The notes: generated from the letters alone by a model not told the origin. Counted from the stretch's first letter, positions 1 through 5,620 are shown. The stretch is 6,576 nucleotides of DNA from JBEAUL01 sp041161475 (GCA_041161475.1 JBEAUL010000056.1:1-6576); one strand, 5' to 3'. Numbers and translations are program-made.

Positions 1-1170
1 GGCGGGGTAGTGGGTTTAACCACCGCGTTGTTATTGGCCTTTGCCGATTTGTCTTTGACCATTACCTTGATTGATTCACAGCCTCCCCAAGCAACATGGC
101 AAGAAGGAAGTATCCCACCGTGGGATATTCGTACCAGTGCGATTACCCGATTTACGCAACGTATTTGGCAGGACGTCGGCGTATGGCCTTTAATGGCCGA
201 GAGACGCATAGCGCCTTATTCAAACATGCTGGTGTGTGATGCTGGGGGCTTTGGAGAATTGCATTTTACAGCAGCCGAGATTGGTGAACCCGATTTAGGG
301 CATATTATTGAAAACAGCGTGTTGCTTAGCAGTTTATGGACGGCTGTTCAACAACAAGAAGCCATCACCCTGATGGTGCCGACACAACTTAACCGTATTG
401 AGCAATCAACAAATGGCAAGGTGTTGTTAACAGATAAAAATGGCGATATTGTGTCTACACAACTCTTAATTGGCGCAGATGGTGCCAATTCATGGGTGCG
501 TCAGCAATTAGACATTGTCTGCGATAAAAAAAGTTACAAACAAGCGGCTGTTATTGCGACCGTAGCCACAGAAAAAACACATGACTTTATCGCGTGGCAA
601 CGCTTTTTAACCAAAGGCCCTTTGGCTTTTTTACCCTTGTCAGATGCGAAGGCGGCTTCTATTGTCTGGACGCAATCCATAGAAGAGGCGCCACAATTTT
701 GTGCGCAAACGAAAGAACAGCAAGCACTGGCTTTAAAAAAAGCCAGTGATGGACGATTTGGGGAGGTACGATGTTTAAATACACCGCGCTATTTTCCTTT
801 AACGCGACAACATGTTCGGCAATACGTAAAGCCAGGTATTGCTTTGGTTGGCGATGCAGCACATGTAATGCACCCTTTGGCAGGACAAGGCGTGAATGTT
901 GGGATAAAAGATGCTTGGGTGTTAACAGAAGAAATCAAGCGCATGCTAACCCTGTCTCGTCAACCGTTGGGCAATTATTGGGCATTACGCCGATATGAAC
1001 GACATCGTCGCGCAGAAGTCACCGAAATGCTTGGGCTTGTGGGAGGGTTAAACACGCTATTTAAATCGAGTTCAAGCCTTGTCCGAACCTTAAGAAGTGT
1101 GGGCATGTCATGCGTTAATGACACTGCTTTTTTAAAAAGTTGGCTGATGAAGCAGGCTTTGGGGGTCTAA
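1..1170 (+). CDS. ubiI: UbiI/VisC-type FAD-dependent ubiquinone biosynthesis hydroxylase, 5' truncated by the window
   Basis: This is a flavoprotein monooxygenase of the UbiH/UbiF/VisC/COQ6 family, which hydroxylates the aromatic ring of ubiquinone precursors. The frame is already open at base 1 and begins GGVVGLTTALLLA, the tail of the N-terminal dinucleotide-binding loop. The true start therefore lies upstream, and the GTG at 10 is not a credible start. Counting from base 1, 389 residues are visible; family members have about 400, so only some ten are missing. The GADGANSW motif is at residues 158-165 and the second FAD/ribose motif, GDAAHVMHPLAGQG, starts at 284. Segments such as LGHIIENSV, LAFLPLSD, SIVW, LRRYER and the C-terminal KQALG resemble E. 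coli UbiI (C5 hydroxylase) more than UbiH or UbiF, judged from memory of those sequences. UbiF or a broader-specificity enzyme remains possible. Transcription probably ends in the hairpin overlapping its stop codon. Confidence 0.88.
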   Translation, partial: GGVVGLTTALLLAFADLSLTITLIDSQPPQATWQEGSIPPWDIRTSAITRFTQRIWQDVGVWPLMAERRIAPYSNMLVCDAGGFGELHFTAAEIGEPDLGHIIENSVLLSSLWTAVQQQEAITLMVPTQLNRIEQSTNGKVLLTDKNGDIVSTQLLIGADGANSWVRQQLDIVCDKKSYKQAAVIATVATEKTHDFIAWQRFLTKGPLAFLPLSDAKAASIVWTQSIEEAPQFCAQTKEQQALALKKASDGRFGEVRCLNTPRYFPLTRQHVRQYVKPGIALVGDAAHVMHPLAGQGVNVGIKDAWVLTEEIKRMLTLSRQPLGNYWALRRYERHRRAEVTEMLGLVGGLNTLFKSSSSLVRTLRSVGMSCVNDTAFLKSWLMKQALGV

Positions 1171-1201
1171 TTTTGAGAGCCCCCAAAGTCGTTGGTGTTT
1201 T
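1157..1201 (+). terminator. Hairpin at the end of ubiI, probable transcription terminator
   Basis: A perfect 9-bp inverted repeat pairs CTTTGGGGG (1157-1165) with CCCCCAAAG (1180-1188) around a 14-base loop. Part of that loop, TCT/AGA, can extend the stem past a one-base bulge. The left arm lies in the last codons of ubiI and the stop codon (1168-1170) falls in the loop. The trailing U-tract is weak: only TTTT at 1198-1201, after a GT-rich spacer. The reverse orientation has no T-run, so if it terminates intrinsically it does so for the plus strand. It separates ubiI from the convergent gene ending at 1200. Confidence 0.5.
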
Positions 1202-1817
1202 ATGGATTCCAGCGTCTGCGTCCGCCAGGTTTTAGTGAGTCATCTGGTGGGTTAGAAAAACCTCCGTTTTCCTCCCGCTCGTCGATTAATCTGCTTGCTT
1301 CTTTTGCTTCTTTTAGTTTTATGTCAGTAACCTTCCAATCAAATCTAAGGTGTGCAAAATAGCGATTCACTGCCATCAAAGCATGTGTCATGATTTCGAC
1401 AAGTTTTTCACCAAAATTGTTGGGCGGTTTTCGTTTCAACATGGTGTCCAAGTATTCAATATCTGATTCCAAGGCAGCAAGACCAGAAACAACCATTAAT
1501 TTTATCAAAGAATTTTTAATGCCCTTAAACGCTTCTTTGTTTAGCTGGAAGTCACCCTCTTTAGAGAGAAATTCTTTTTTAAGTTTTTTTAATCTATCTA
1601 AAAGATCTACTAGCTCCTGGTGAGCAGCTATTACCTCTTGGTCGGAAAATGTCTTTCCATCCTTGTTTACTGACATGCCCACATGTGTTGCTAAAGGATA
1701 CTTATCGTGCCATTCGTGGTATATTTTCACTTGTTTTTCAAATTGTTCTCTATTTTCTTTGGTAATAGAACGATCTTTAAGGATCTCGTCAAAAACACCC
1801 TCAAGTCTGAATTCCAA
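1200..1817 (-). CDS. Hypothetical charged, helix-rich protein (orphan between ubiI and gcvT)
   Basis: I do not recognise this 205-residue protein. It has no signal peptide and no clear transmembrane segment. It is rich in Lys and Glu and appears mostly helical. Residues 62-86 (VIAAHQELVDLLDRLKKLKK region) have heptad-like leucines suggesting a short coiled coil. The most hydrophobic stretch is 104-116 (LIKLMVVSGLAAL). Residues 169-183 are acidic/basic, and the tail (184-205) is Gly/Pro-rich and ends GGRRRWNP. The start given is TTG at 1815-1817, which has no good Shine-Dalgarno. The same frame is open to a stop at 1959-1961, and an ACG at 1905-1907 behind an excellent ribosome site would give about 235 residues. 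The gene is convergent with ubiI and divergent from gcvT, so it is transcriptionally independent of both pathways. It may be a lineage-specific accessory gene, possibly a decaying one or a secreted effector; the function is unknown. Confidence 0.6.
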   Translation of the reverse strand: MEFRLEGVFDEILKDRSITKENREQFEKQVKIYHEWHDKYPLATHVGMSVNKDGKTFSDQEVIAAHQELVDLLDRLKKLKKEFLSKEGDFQLNKEAFKGIKNSLIKLMVVSGLAALESDIEYLDTMLKRKPPNNFGEKLVEIMTHALMAVNRYFAHLRFDWKVTDIKLKEAKEASRLIDEREENGGFSNPPDDSLKPGGRRRWNP

Positions 1818-1859
1818 GCGTGTGTCTTCAGCCTTGTGGCGTGTGTCTTCAGCCTTGTG
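1818..1859. repeat. Perfect 21-bp tandem duplication (2 copies)
   Basis: The unit spanning 1818-1838 (starting GCGTGTGTCTTCAGC) is repeated without change at 1839-1859. The length is a multiple of three, and on the minus strand each copy encodes HKAEDTR in the frame of the orphan gene at 1200-1817. The duplication therefore keeps that frame open. Identical copies suggest a recent event or slippage-prone variation in copy number. Confidence 0.9.
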
Positions 1860-1907
1860 GCCAGAATCACCTTCGTCATGAGCAGCAAAACTGTCGCGTC
1901 TCTTCGT
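1818..1907 (-). other. Possible N-terminal extension of the orphan gene, with ACG start and strong ribosome site
   Basis: Read on the minus strand, the frame continues upstream of the TTG without a stop for 47 codons. At 1924-1916 it contains TAAGGGGGT, which matches 8 of 9 bases of the full Shine-Dalgarno consensus TAAGGAGGT. An in-frame ACG at 1907-1905 follows after 8 bases. From there the extension reads KRRDSFAAHDEGDSG and then two copies of HKAEDTR, joining LEFRLEGV in the main protein. No ATG, GTG or TTG lies in frame between ACG and 1817. Either ACG is used as a rare start, or an ATG mutated to ACG, or the site is fortuitous. Confidence 0.4.
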
Positions 1908-2041
1908 AAAATGATACCCCCTTAGGATATTATGATAATCGTTATTACCTCTGTGTTCTTATACCCTGACTGTAGACTGTTTTTTTGATAAAAAGTAGTG
2001 ATGATACAAGGATGCATTTCTTAAACAGATAAAAAAGTCTT

Positions 2042-2071
2042 TTGACTGGCTATTGCTGGGACAGATACTAT
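2042..2071 (+). promoter_or_regulatory. Predicted sigma70 promoter of gcvT
   Basis: TTGACT at 2042-2047 matches 5 of 6 bases of the -35 consensus. A -10 candidate TACTAT (2066-2071, spacer 18, 4/6) overlaps an alternative GATACT (2064-2069, spacer 16, 4/6). Transcription would begin near 2078 and leave a leader of about 30 bases before the ATG at 2110. That is too short for a riboswitch. Confidence 0.5.
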
Positions 2072-2082
2072 ACACCAGTGTA
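2071..2082. promoter_or_regulatory. Small dyad at the predicted gcvT transcription start
   Basis: TACAC-CA-GTGTA is a perfect 5-bp inverted repeat with a 2-base centre, overlapping the downstream edge of the -10 and the likely +1. Its position suits a repressor site, but the motif is short and no known regulator consensus is recognised. Confidence 0.25.
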
Positions 2083-2109
2083 GTTTCCTGCGATTAAAGA
2101 GAATCCTTT

Positions 2110-3177
2110 ATGCGAAAAACGCCACTGTACAAGGTTCATAAAGCTCTGGGTGCCAAGCTCATTGATTTTTCTGGTTGGGCCATGCCCCTGTATTACAAAA
2201 CGCAATCCTTGGAACATTTGGCTGTTCGGGAATCCGCGGGGATTTTTGATGTGTCTCATATGGGGATTGTTGATATAACGGGCGTGGATGCTCAGTTATT
2301 TTTATCGGATGTGTTGGCCAATGACATCCAGAAAACGGTACCAGGAAAAGCGCTATACAGCTGTATGTTAAATCCAGCTGGGGGCATTATTGATGATTTA
2401 ATTGCCTATCATATCGCAACCAATCACTATCGATTGGTGATTAATGCCAGTCGCACGCAAGCAGATTGGGATTGGTTATCTACCCAAGCGAAACGATACA
2501 AGGTGAATATAAAGCAATGCGAAGACTTTGCGTTGTTGGCGTTACAAGGCCAAAAAGCCAGAGGTATATTGTCTCTGGTATTAAACCAACCAGAGATTGC
2601 CACACTCAGGCCGTTTTCCTGCAAGGTTTTCGATGCGTATACGGTTGCGGCAACTGGGTATACGGGCGAAGATGGTTTTGAAATCATGTTGCCTGCAAAT
2701 CAAGCCACTGAGCTGTGGTCAGCTTGTTTAGACAAGGGTGTAATGCCGATAGGCTTAGGTGCCAGAGACAGTTTACGGTTAGAGGCTGGGTTAAATTTAT
2801 ATGGCTTAGATATGGATGAAACGGTGACACCTTTGGAATCGAATCTAAGCTGGACAGTTGCCTTTCAACCAGAAGATCGATTGTTTATTGGGCGAGAAGC
2901 CCTAATAAAGCAGCAAACACAGGGGATTAAGCAGCAGTTAAAAGCCATAAAACTTTTGGGTAAAGGCATGTTAAGACATGGACAGCAGGTTGTTGATGCG
3001 AATGGTCATGCGCTTGGTGTGGTGACCAGTGCCTCACATTCCCCTTTATTACAGTGTTCTATCGGTTTTGCCCGAGTTAACGTGGAAGTGGGGTCTTGTT
3101 TTGTTGATATTAGAGGCCAACGTTTACCTGCAATATGCGCTAAGCCTCCTTTGTGGCGTAAAGCTTATAAAGTGTAA
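2110..3177 (+). CDS. gcvT: Glycine cleavage system T-protein (aminomethyltransferase)
   Basis: GcvT transfers the one-carbon unit from the aminomethyl-lipoyl arm of GcvH to tetrahydrofolate in the cytoplasm, giving 5,10-methylene-THF and ammonia. The 355 residues are full length (E. coli 364). Family landmarks occur in order: TPLY..H..LGAK..DFSGW.MP near the N-terminus, GIFDVSHMG (44-52), GGIIDDLIAY (91-100) containing the conserved folate-site Asp (D96, equivalent to E. coli D101), EDGFEI, and GARDSLRLEAGLNLYG (217-232) followed by MDETVTPLE. The C-terminal barrel domain is present. The ATG at 2110 follows AAAGAGAA at 2096-2103 and gives the usual N-terminus. The gene has its own predicted promoter. 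Instead of leading directly into gcvH, it is followed after 8 bases by the operator of a toxin-antitoxin module. Confidence 0.97.
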   Translation: MRKTPLYKVHKALGAKLIDFSGWAMPLYYKTQSLEHLAVRESAGIFDVSHMGIVDITGVDAQLFLSDVLANDIQKTVPGKALYSCMLNPAGGIIDDLIAYHIATNHYRLVINASRTQADWDWLSTQAKRYKVNIKQCEDFALLALQGQKARGILSLVLNQPEIATLRPFSCKVFDAYTVAATGYTGEDGFEIMLPANQATELWSACLDKGVMPIGLGARDSLRLEAGLNLYGLDMDETVTPLESNLSWTVAFQPEDRLFIGREALIKQQTQGIKQQLKAIKLLGKGMLRHGQQVVDANGHALGVVTSASHSPLLQCSIGFARVNVEVGSCFVDIRGQRLPAICAKPPLWRKAYKV

Positions 3178-3185
3178 TTGCAAAA

Positions 3186-3219
3186 AATACATACTTTAAT
3201 ATTGACAAAAGTATGTATT
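3186..3219. promoter_or_regulatory. Perfect 12-bp inverted repeat, predicted BrnA operator
   Basis: AATACATACTTT (3186-3197) and AAAGTATGTATT (3208-3219) are exact reverse complements separated by 10 bases. The right arm directly follows the -35 hexamer and the spacer contains it, so a bound protein would block RNA polymerase. BrnTA modules are known to be repressed by the ribbon-helix-helix antitoxin BrnA binding inverted repeats in the promoter. It is the only long perfect dyad I noticed in the window. A terminator role for gcvT is unlikely because the stem is AT-rich and no T-tract follows. Confidence 0.7.
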
Positions 3220-3230
3220 ATTGCTATGAT
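3202..3230 (+). promoter_or_regulatory. Near-consensus sigma70 promoter of brnTA
   Basis: TTGACA (3202-3207, 6/6) and TATGAT (3225-3230, 5/6) are separated by exactly 17 bases. This is the strongest promoter visible in the window. Transcription should start near 3237, leaving a leader of about 33 bases before brnT. With no evident terminator after brnA, it could also drive gcvH and the gcvP genes. Confidence 0.8.
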
Positions 3231-3269
3231 TTATTACAAGGGTTAAACAAAAATAAAATCAGTAACTAA

Positions 3270-3554
3270 ATGGCCAGTTTTGAATGGGATTCAAGAAAAA
3301 ATGAGGAAAATATTAACAAGCATGGTATTTCTTTTTACGAAGCTCAACAAGTTTTTTTAGATCCAAGCAGGGTTATTGCGAAAGACAAAAAACACAGTAA
3401 TAACGAACCTAGATTTTATTGTTTCGGGAAACTTAGCTCGGGCATAGCAACGGTAAGATTTACATATAGAAACAGTATTATTCGTTTGATTGGAGCAGGT
3501 TATTGGAGAAGAGGTAAGAAAATTTATGAACAAGAAAACAGTAAAATACGTTGA
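3270..3554 (+). CDS. brnT: BrnT family toxin (type II toxin-antitoxin)
   Basis: BrnT (DUF497) toxins are small RelE-fold ribonucleases that arrest translation and are neutralised by BrnA. The 94 residues match the family: FEWD (4-7), NKHGISF (16-22), VFLDP (28-32), HSNNEPRF (42-49), then VRFTYR and IRLIGAGYWRRGKKIYE towards the C-terminus. Many family members have an I-S-A-R pattern where this one has I-G-A-G (74-77), so it belongs to a variant subgroup or has altered activity. The ATG at 3270 gives the expected N-terminus but lacks a visible Shine-Dalgarno. It is the first gene of a two-gene module and overlaps the antitoxin by 29 bases. The reading frame looks more AT-rich than the neighbouring gcv genes, consistent with transfer. 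Confidence 0.88.
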   Translation: MASFEWDSRKNEENINKHGISFYEAQQVFLDPSRVIAKDKKHSNNEPRFYCFGKLSSGIATVRFTYRNSIIRLIGAGYWRRGKKIYEQENSKIR

Positions 3555-3768
3555 TGAAGCGTTAGGTGAATTAATCGTTGTGAATGATTTTTTACCTGGT
3601 CCGGAAGAACTTGTTTTAAAAGAAAAAACAATCAAAGTAACCCTATCGTTAAGTCAAGACAGCGTGGCTTTTTTTAAAAAAGCGGCAAAAAAAAATCATA
3701 CTCAGTATCAAAAAATGATTAGAGTCTTGATTGACAAGTACGTAGATAAATACAAAAAAACGGGTTAA
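3526..3768 (+). CDS. brnA: BrnA-like ribbon-helix-helix antitoxin
   Basis: This 80-residue protein follows brnT in the toxin-then-antitoxin order typical of BrnTA. The N-terminal part (YVDEALGELIVVNDFLPGPEELVLKE region, residues 8-33) should bind the toxin. Residues 35-41 (KTIKVTL) form the DNA-contacting strand, followed by two predicted helices (about 43-56 and 59-76, including YQKMIRVLIDKYV), the layout of CopG/BrnA ribbon-helix-helix domains. BrnA proteins dimerise, bind the promoter and repress their own operon, which fits the 12-bp inverted repeat upstream. I chose the ATG at 3526, preceded by AAGAGGT at 3509-3515. A TTG at 3490 would add 12 residues inside brnT and is less likely. The overlap with brnT suggests coupled translation. 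The assignment as BrnA rather than a generic CopG antitoxin rests largely on the brnT partner. Confidence 0.82.
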   Translation: MNKKTVKYVDEALGELIVVNDFLPGPEELVLKEKTIKVTLSLSQDSVAFFKKAAKKNHTQYQKMIRVLIDKYVDKYKKTG

Positions 3769-3834
3769 CCTTAAAAATCGCATTTTATAAAAAAATTGCG
3801 TTAGAATGGATGTTTGTAGACAGGATAAATCCAT

Positions 3835-3850
3835 AGGAATCAAAACAGTG
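3835..3850 (+). promoter_or_regulatory. Ribosome site deciding the gcvH start (AGGA then GTG)
   Basis: AGGA at 3835-3838 lies 9 bases before GTG at 3848-3850. The upstream in-frame ATG at 3806 has no comparable site, and its 14 extra residues (MDVCRQDKSIGIKT) are not part of the usual GcvH N-terminus. Confidence 0.65.
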
Positions 3851-4261
3851 GAAACCATACCAAAAGAGTTGCTCTACTCAGAAACGCACGAATGGCTCAG
3901 AGAAGAAGATGAGTTGGTTGTAGTCGGCGTGACAGACCATGCCCAATCGTTATTGGGAGAAGTGGTTTTTGTCCGTTTACCAGAAATTGGCATTGATGTG
4001 CACGCAGGCGATGAAATATCTGTTTTAGAGTCGGTAAAGGCTGCTGGAGACGTTTATAGCCCGGTTTCTGGTAGAGTGGTCGAAGTGAATGAAGCCTTAG
4101 AAGAAGGGATGACAGCGATTAATGAAGACCCTTATGGGGATGGCTGGTTGTTTAAGTTAGCGCCCAGGGATCGATCGGAGTTAGATCATTTGTTGGATGC
4201 AGAAGGCTATGAAAAATTAATTAGCGATCAAGACCAAGTGTCGCCAGAGGAAGATGAATAA
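3848..4261 (+). CDS. gcvH: Glycine cleavage system H-protein (lipoyl carrier)
   Basis: GcvH carries the lipoyl group that shuttles the aminomethyl intermediate from the P-protein to GcvT and is reoxidised by the L-protein. Starting at GTG 3848 it has 137 residues. IPKELLYSETHEWL (4-17) matches the family N-terminus, GVTDHAQSLLGEVVFVRLPEIG follows, and ESVKAA (61-66) holds the lipoyl-lysine at K64 (codon 4037-4039), the position expected from E. coli. YSPVSGRVVEVNEAL and the GDGWLFKL segment complete the fold. The C-terminus is a little longer and more acidic (DQDQVSPEEDE) than usual. The alternative ATG at 3806 would give 151 residues but is poorly supported. The stop codon overlaps the start of gcvPA by one base (TAATG). 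The gene lies 79 bases after brnA with no clear promoter or terminator between, so it may depend on transcription from the brnTA promoter. Confidence 0.96.
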   Translation: METIPKELLYSETHEWLREEDELVVVGVTDHAQSLLGEVVFVRLPEIGIDVHAGDEISVLESVKAAGDVYSPVSGRVVEVNEALEEGMTAINEDPYGDGWLFKLAPRDRSELDHLLDAEGYEKLISDQDQVSPEEDE

Positions 4262-5613
4262 TGCCATTTATCCCGCATACACCTTCAGATATTCAGGTGA
4301 TGCTCAAGCGCTTAAAAAGCGATACCGTAGACGATTTATTTTCAGAAATTCCCAAAACGTTACAAATTGATTTTGTTGAACACATGCCAGATGCTTTGTC
4401 TGAGCAGGCGGTTGTGCGATGGATGCAAGACTGTGCGAAGCGAGATGCAGGCATACTGAATTTTATTGGGGCGGGTGCATACGAGCACTTTATTCCGGCA
4501 GCTGTGTGGGATTTGGCCTCTCGCGGAGAATGGATGACCGCGTATACGCCGTATCAAGCCGAAGCGAGTCAAGGCACTTTACAGCTACTATACGAGTATC
4601 AAACCATGATGGCTCGGTTAATGGCAATGGATGTGTCTAATGCTTCTTTATACGAGGGTGCTTCTGCTTTGGCCGAGGCTATTTTAATGGCGGTGCGCTG
4701 TTTGCCAAAGAAAAAAGCCGAGCATCCCAGCGTAGGTATGCCTGCGTCTGTGCATCCGGCTTATCGTAAGGTCGTGCATACTTTAACCCGTGCTTTAGGC
4801 ATTACGATACGAGAAATTCCTTTTGATACACAGACGGGTCAAATACAACAGGCAGCCCTGGAAAGTATGCGGGACGATATTCACGTTTTAGTCATCCCTC
4901 AACCCAATTTTTTTGGTATCTTAGAAGCAGTGGACACCCTAACGGATTGGGCATCGGCGCGTGGTATTTTAACGATTGCACAAGTCAACCCTTTGTTGAT
5001 GAGTTATTTAAATCCCCCCGGTACTTGGGGAAAATGCGGTGTGGATTTTGCCTGTGGTGAATTACAACCTTTGGGCATTCCTTTAAGTTCTGGTGGTCCT
5101 TATGCAGGATTTTTGTGTTGTCGCCAAGAATGGATTCGGCAGTTACCAGGACGCTTGGTTGGGCGCACGCGAGATGCGGAAGATAACCCTGGTTTTGTGC
5201 TAACCTTACAAGCACGTGAACAGCATATTCGTCGCGCAAAGGCGACTTCTAATATCTGTACCAGTCAAGGGTTATTGGTGACCGCTGCAACCATATACAT
5301 GAGTTTAATGGGATCAAAAGGATTGCAGGAAGTCGCGAAACTGTCTTACCAAAAAACACATGCCTTAGTTGAGGCTGCCATACAAGAAAAAATAGCCAAG
5401 CCACATTTTAGTGGTGCCTATTTTCATGAATGCGTGTTAGATTTTGGTGAAAAAGCCACACAAAAATGGGATAAAATGCGACATGAAGGCATTGCGCCGG
5501 GATATGATTTATCCACATTCAGCGATCGGTTGATAAATAATTTACTGGTTTGTGTCACAGAAACAAAAACAGAATCAGATATCGCAGGTTGGTTAACTGC
5601 AGCAAAAGGATAA
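4261..5613 (+). CDS. gcvPA: Glycine dehydrogenase (decarboxylating) subunit 1, P-protein N-terminal half
   Basis: Together with GcvPB this forms the PLP-dependent P-protein, which decarboxylates glycine and transfers the aminomethyl group to lipoyl-GcvH. The 450 residues are normal length for the split form. Recognisable segments are FIGAGAYEHFIPA (68-80), YTPYQAEASQG (95-105) and FQTM-like YEYQTM, NASLYEGASALAEA (127-140), PLSSGGPYAGF, and RAKATSNICTSQ (325-336). The subunit keeps the aminotransferase fold but lacks the PLP-lysine, which is on GcvPB. AGAGGAAG at 4246-4253, within the end of gcvH, is the ribosome site for the ATG at 4261. The one-base overlap with gcvH and 7-base gap to gcvPB indicate a single transcription unit. 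E. coli and Pseudomonas have a fused P-protein, so the split form is informative about lineage. Confidence 0.97.
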   Translation: MPFIPHTPSDIQVMLKRLKSDTVDDLFSEIPKTLQIDFVEHMPDALSEQAVVRWMQDCAKRDAGILNFIGAGAYEHFIPAAVWDLASRGEWMTAYTPYQAEASQGTLQLLYEYQTMMARLMAMDVSNASLYEGASALAEAILMAVRCLPKKKAEHPSVGMPASVHPAYRKVVHTLTRALGITIREIPFDTQTGQIQQAALESMRDDIHVLVIPQPNFFGILEAVDTLTDWASARGILTIAQVNPLLMSYLNPPGTWGKCGVDFACGELQPLGIPLSSGGPYAGFLCCRQEWIRQLPGRLVGRTRDAEDNPGFVLTLQAREQHIRRAKATSNICTSQGLLVTAATIYMSLMGSKGLQEVAKLSYQKTHALVEAAIQEKIAKPHFSGAYFHECVLDFGEKATQKWDKMRHEGIAPGYDLSTFSDRLINNLLVCVTETKTESDIAGWLTAAKG

Positions 5614-5620
5614 CAGTGGT

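Larger units (their letters stand above)
1860..2109. other. Intergenic region between the orphan gene and gcvT
   Basis: Apart from the possible extension of the minus-strand gene (to 1907), I see no gene here. The stretch is AT-rich. It contains the gcvT promoter (2042-2071), a dyad at its predicted start point (2071-2082), a short direct repeat (GACTGT at 1968-1973 and 1975-1980) running into a seven-T tract (1980-1986), and AAAGAGAA at 2096-2103 as the gcvT ribosome site. No convincing promoter for the minus-strand gene could be picked out. No glycine riboswitch-like fold was seen. Confidence 0.6.

Noticed and set aside
1390..1925. Plus-strand open frames opposite the orphan gene
   Set aside because: They are short and overlap each other in different frames. 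Their hydrophobic, Ser/Phe-rich translations are typical complements of a Lys/Glu-rich gene on the other strand.
1968..1986. Possible intrinsic terminator (GACTGT repeats followed by seven T)
   Set aside because: The GACTGT copies are direct, not inverted, so no stem forms ahead of the T-run.
1890..2109. Glycine riboswitch upstream of gcvT
   Set aside because: No aptamer-like set of helices was recognised, and the best promoter leaves a leader of only about 30 bases.
3357..3635. Minus-strand open frame opposite brnT/brnA
   Set aside because: Both plus-strand genes match known families with a promoter and operator, so the antisense frame is incidental.
3777..3802. Hairpin between brnA and gcvH as a terminator
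   Set aside because: CGCA/TGCG with TTTT/AAAA pairs only with internal mismatches, and no T-tract follows.
3786..3807. Separate gcvH promoter (TATAAA at 3786-3791 or TAGAAT at 3802-3807)
   Set aside because: Neither -10-like hexamer has an acceptable -35 at 16-18 bp. The best partner for TATAAA is TTAACC at only 15 bp.
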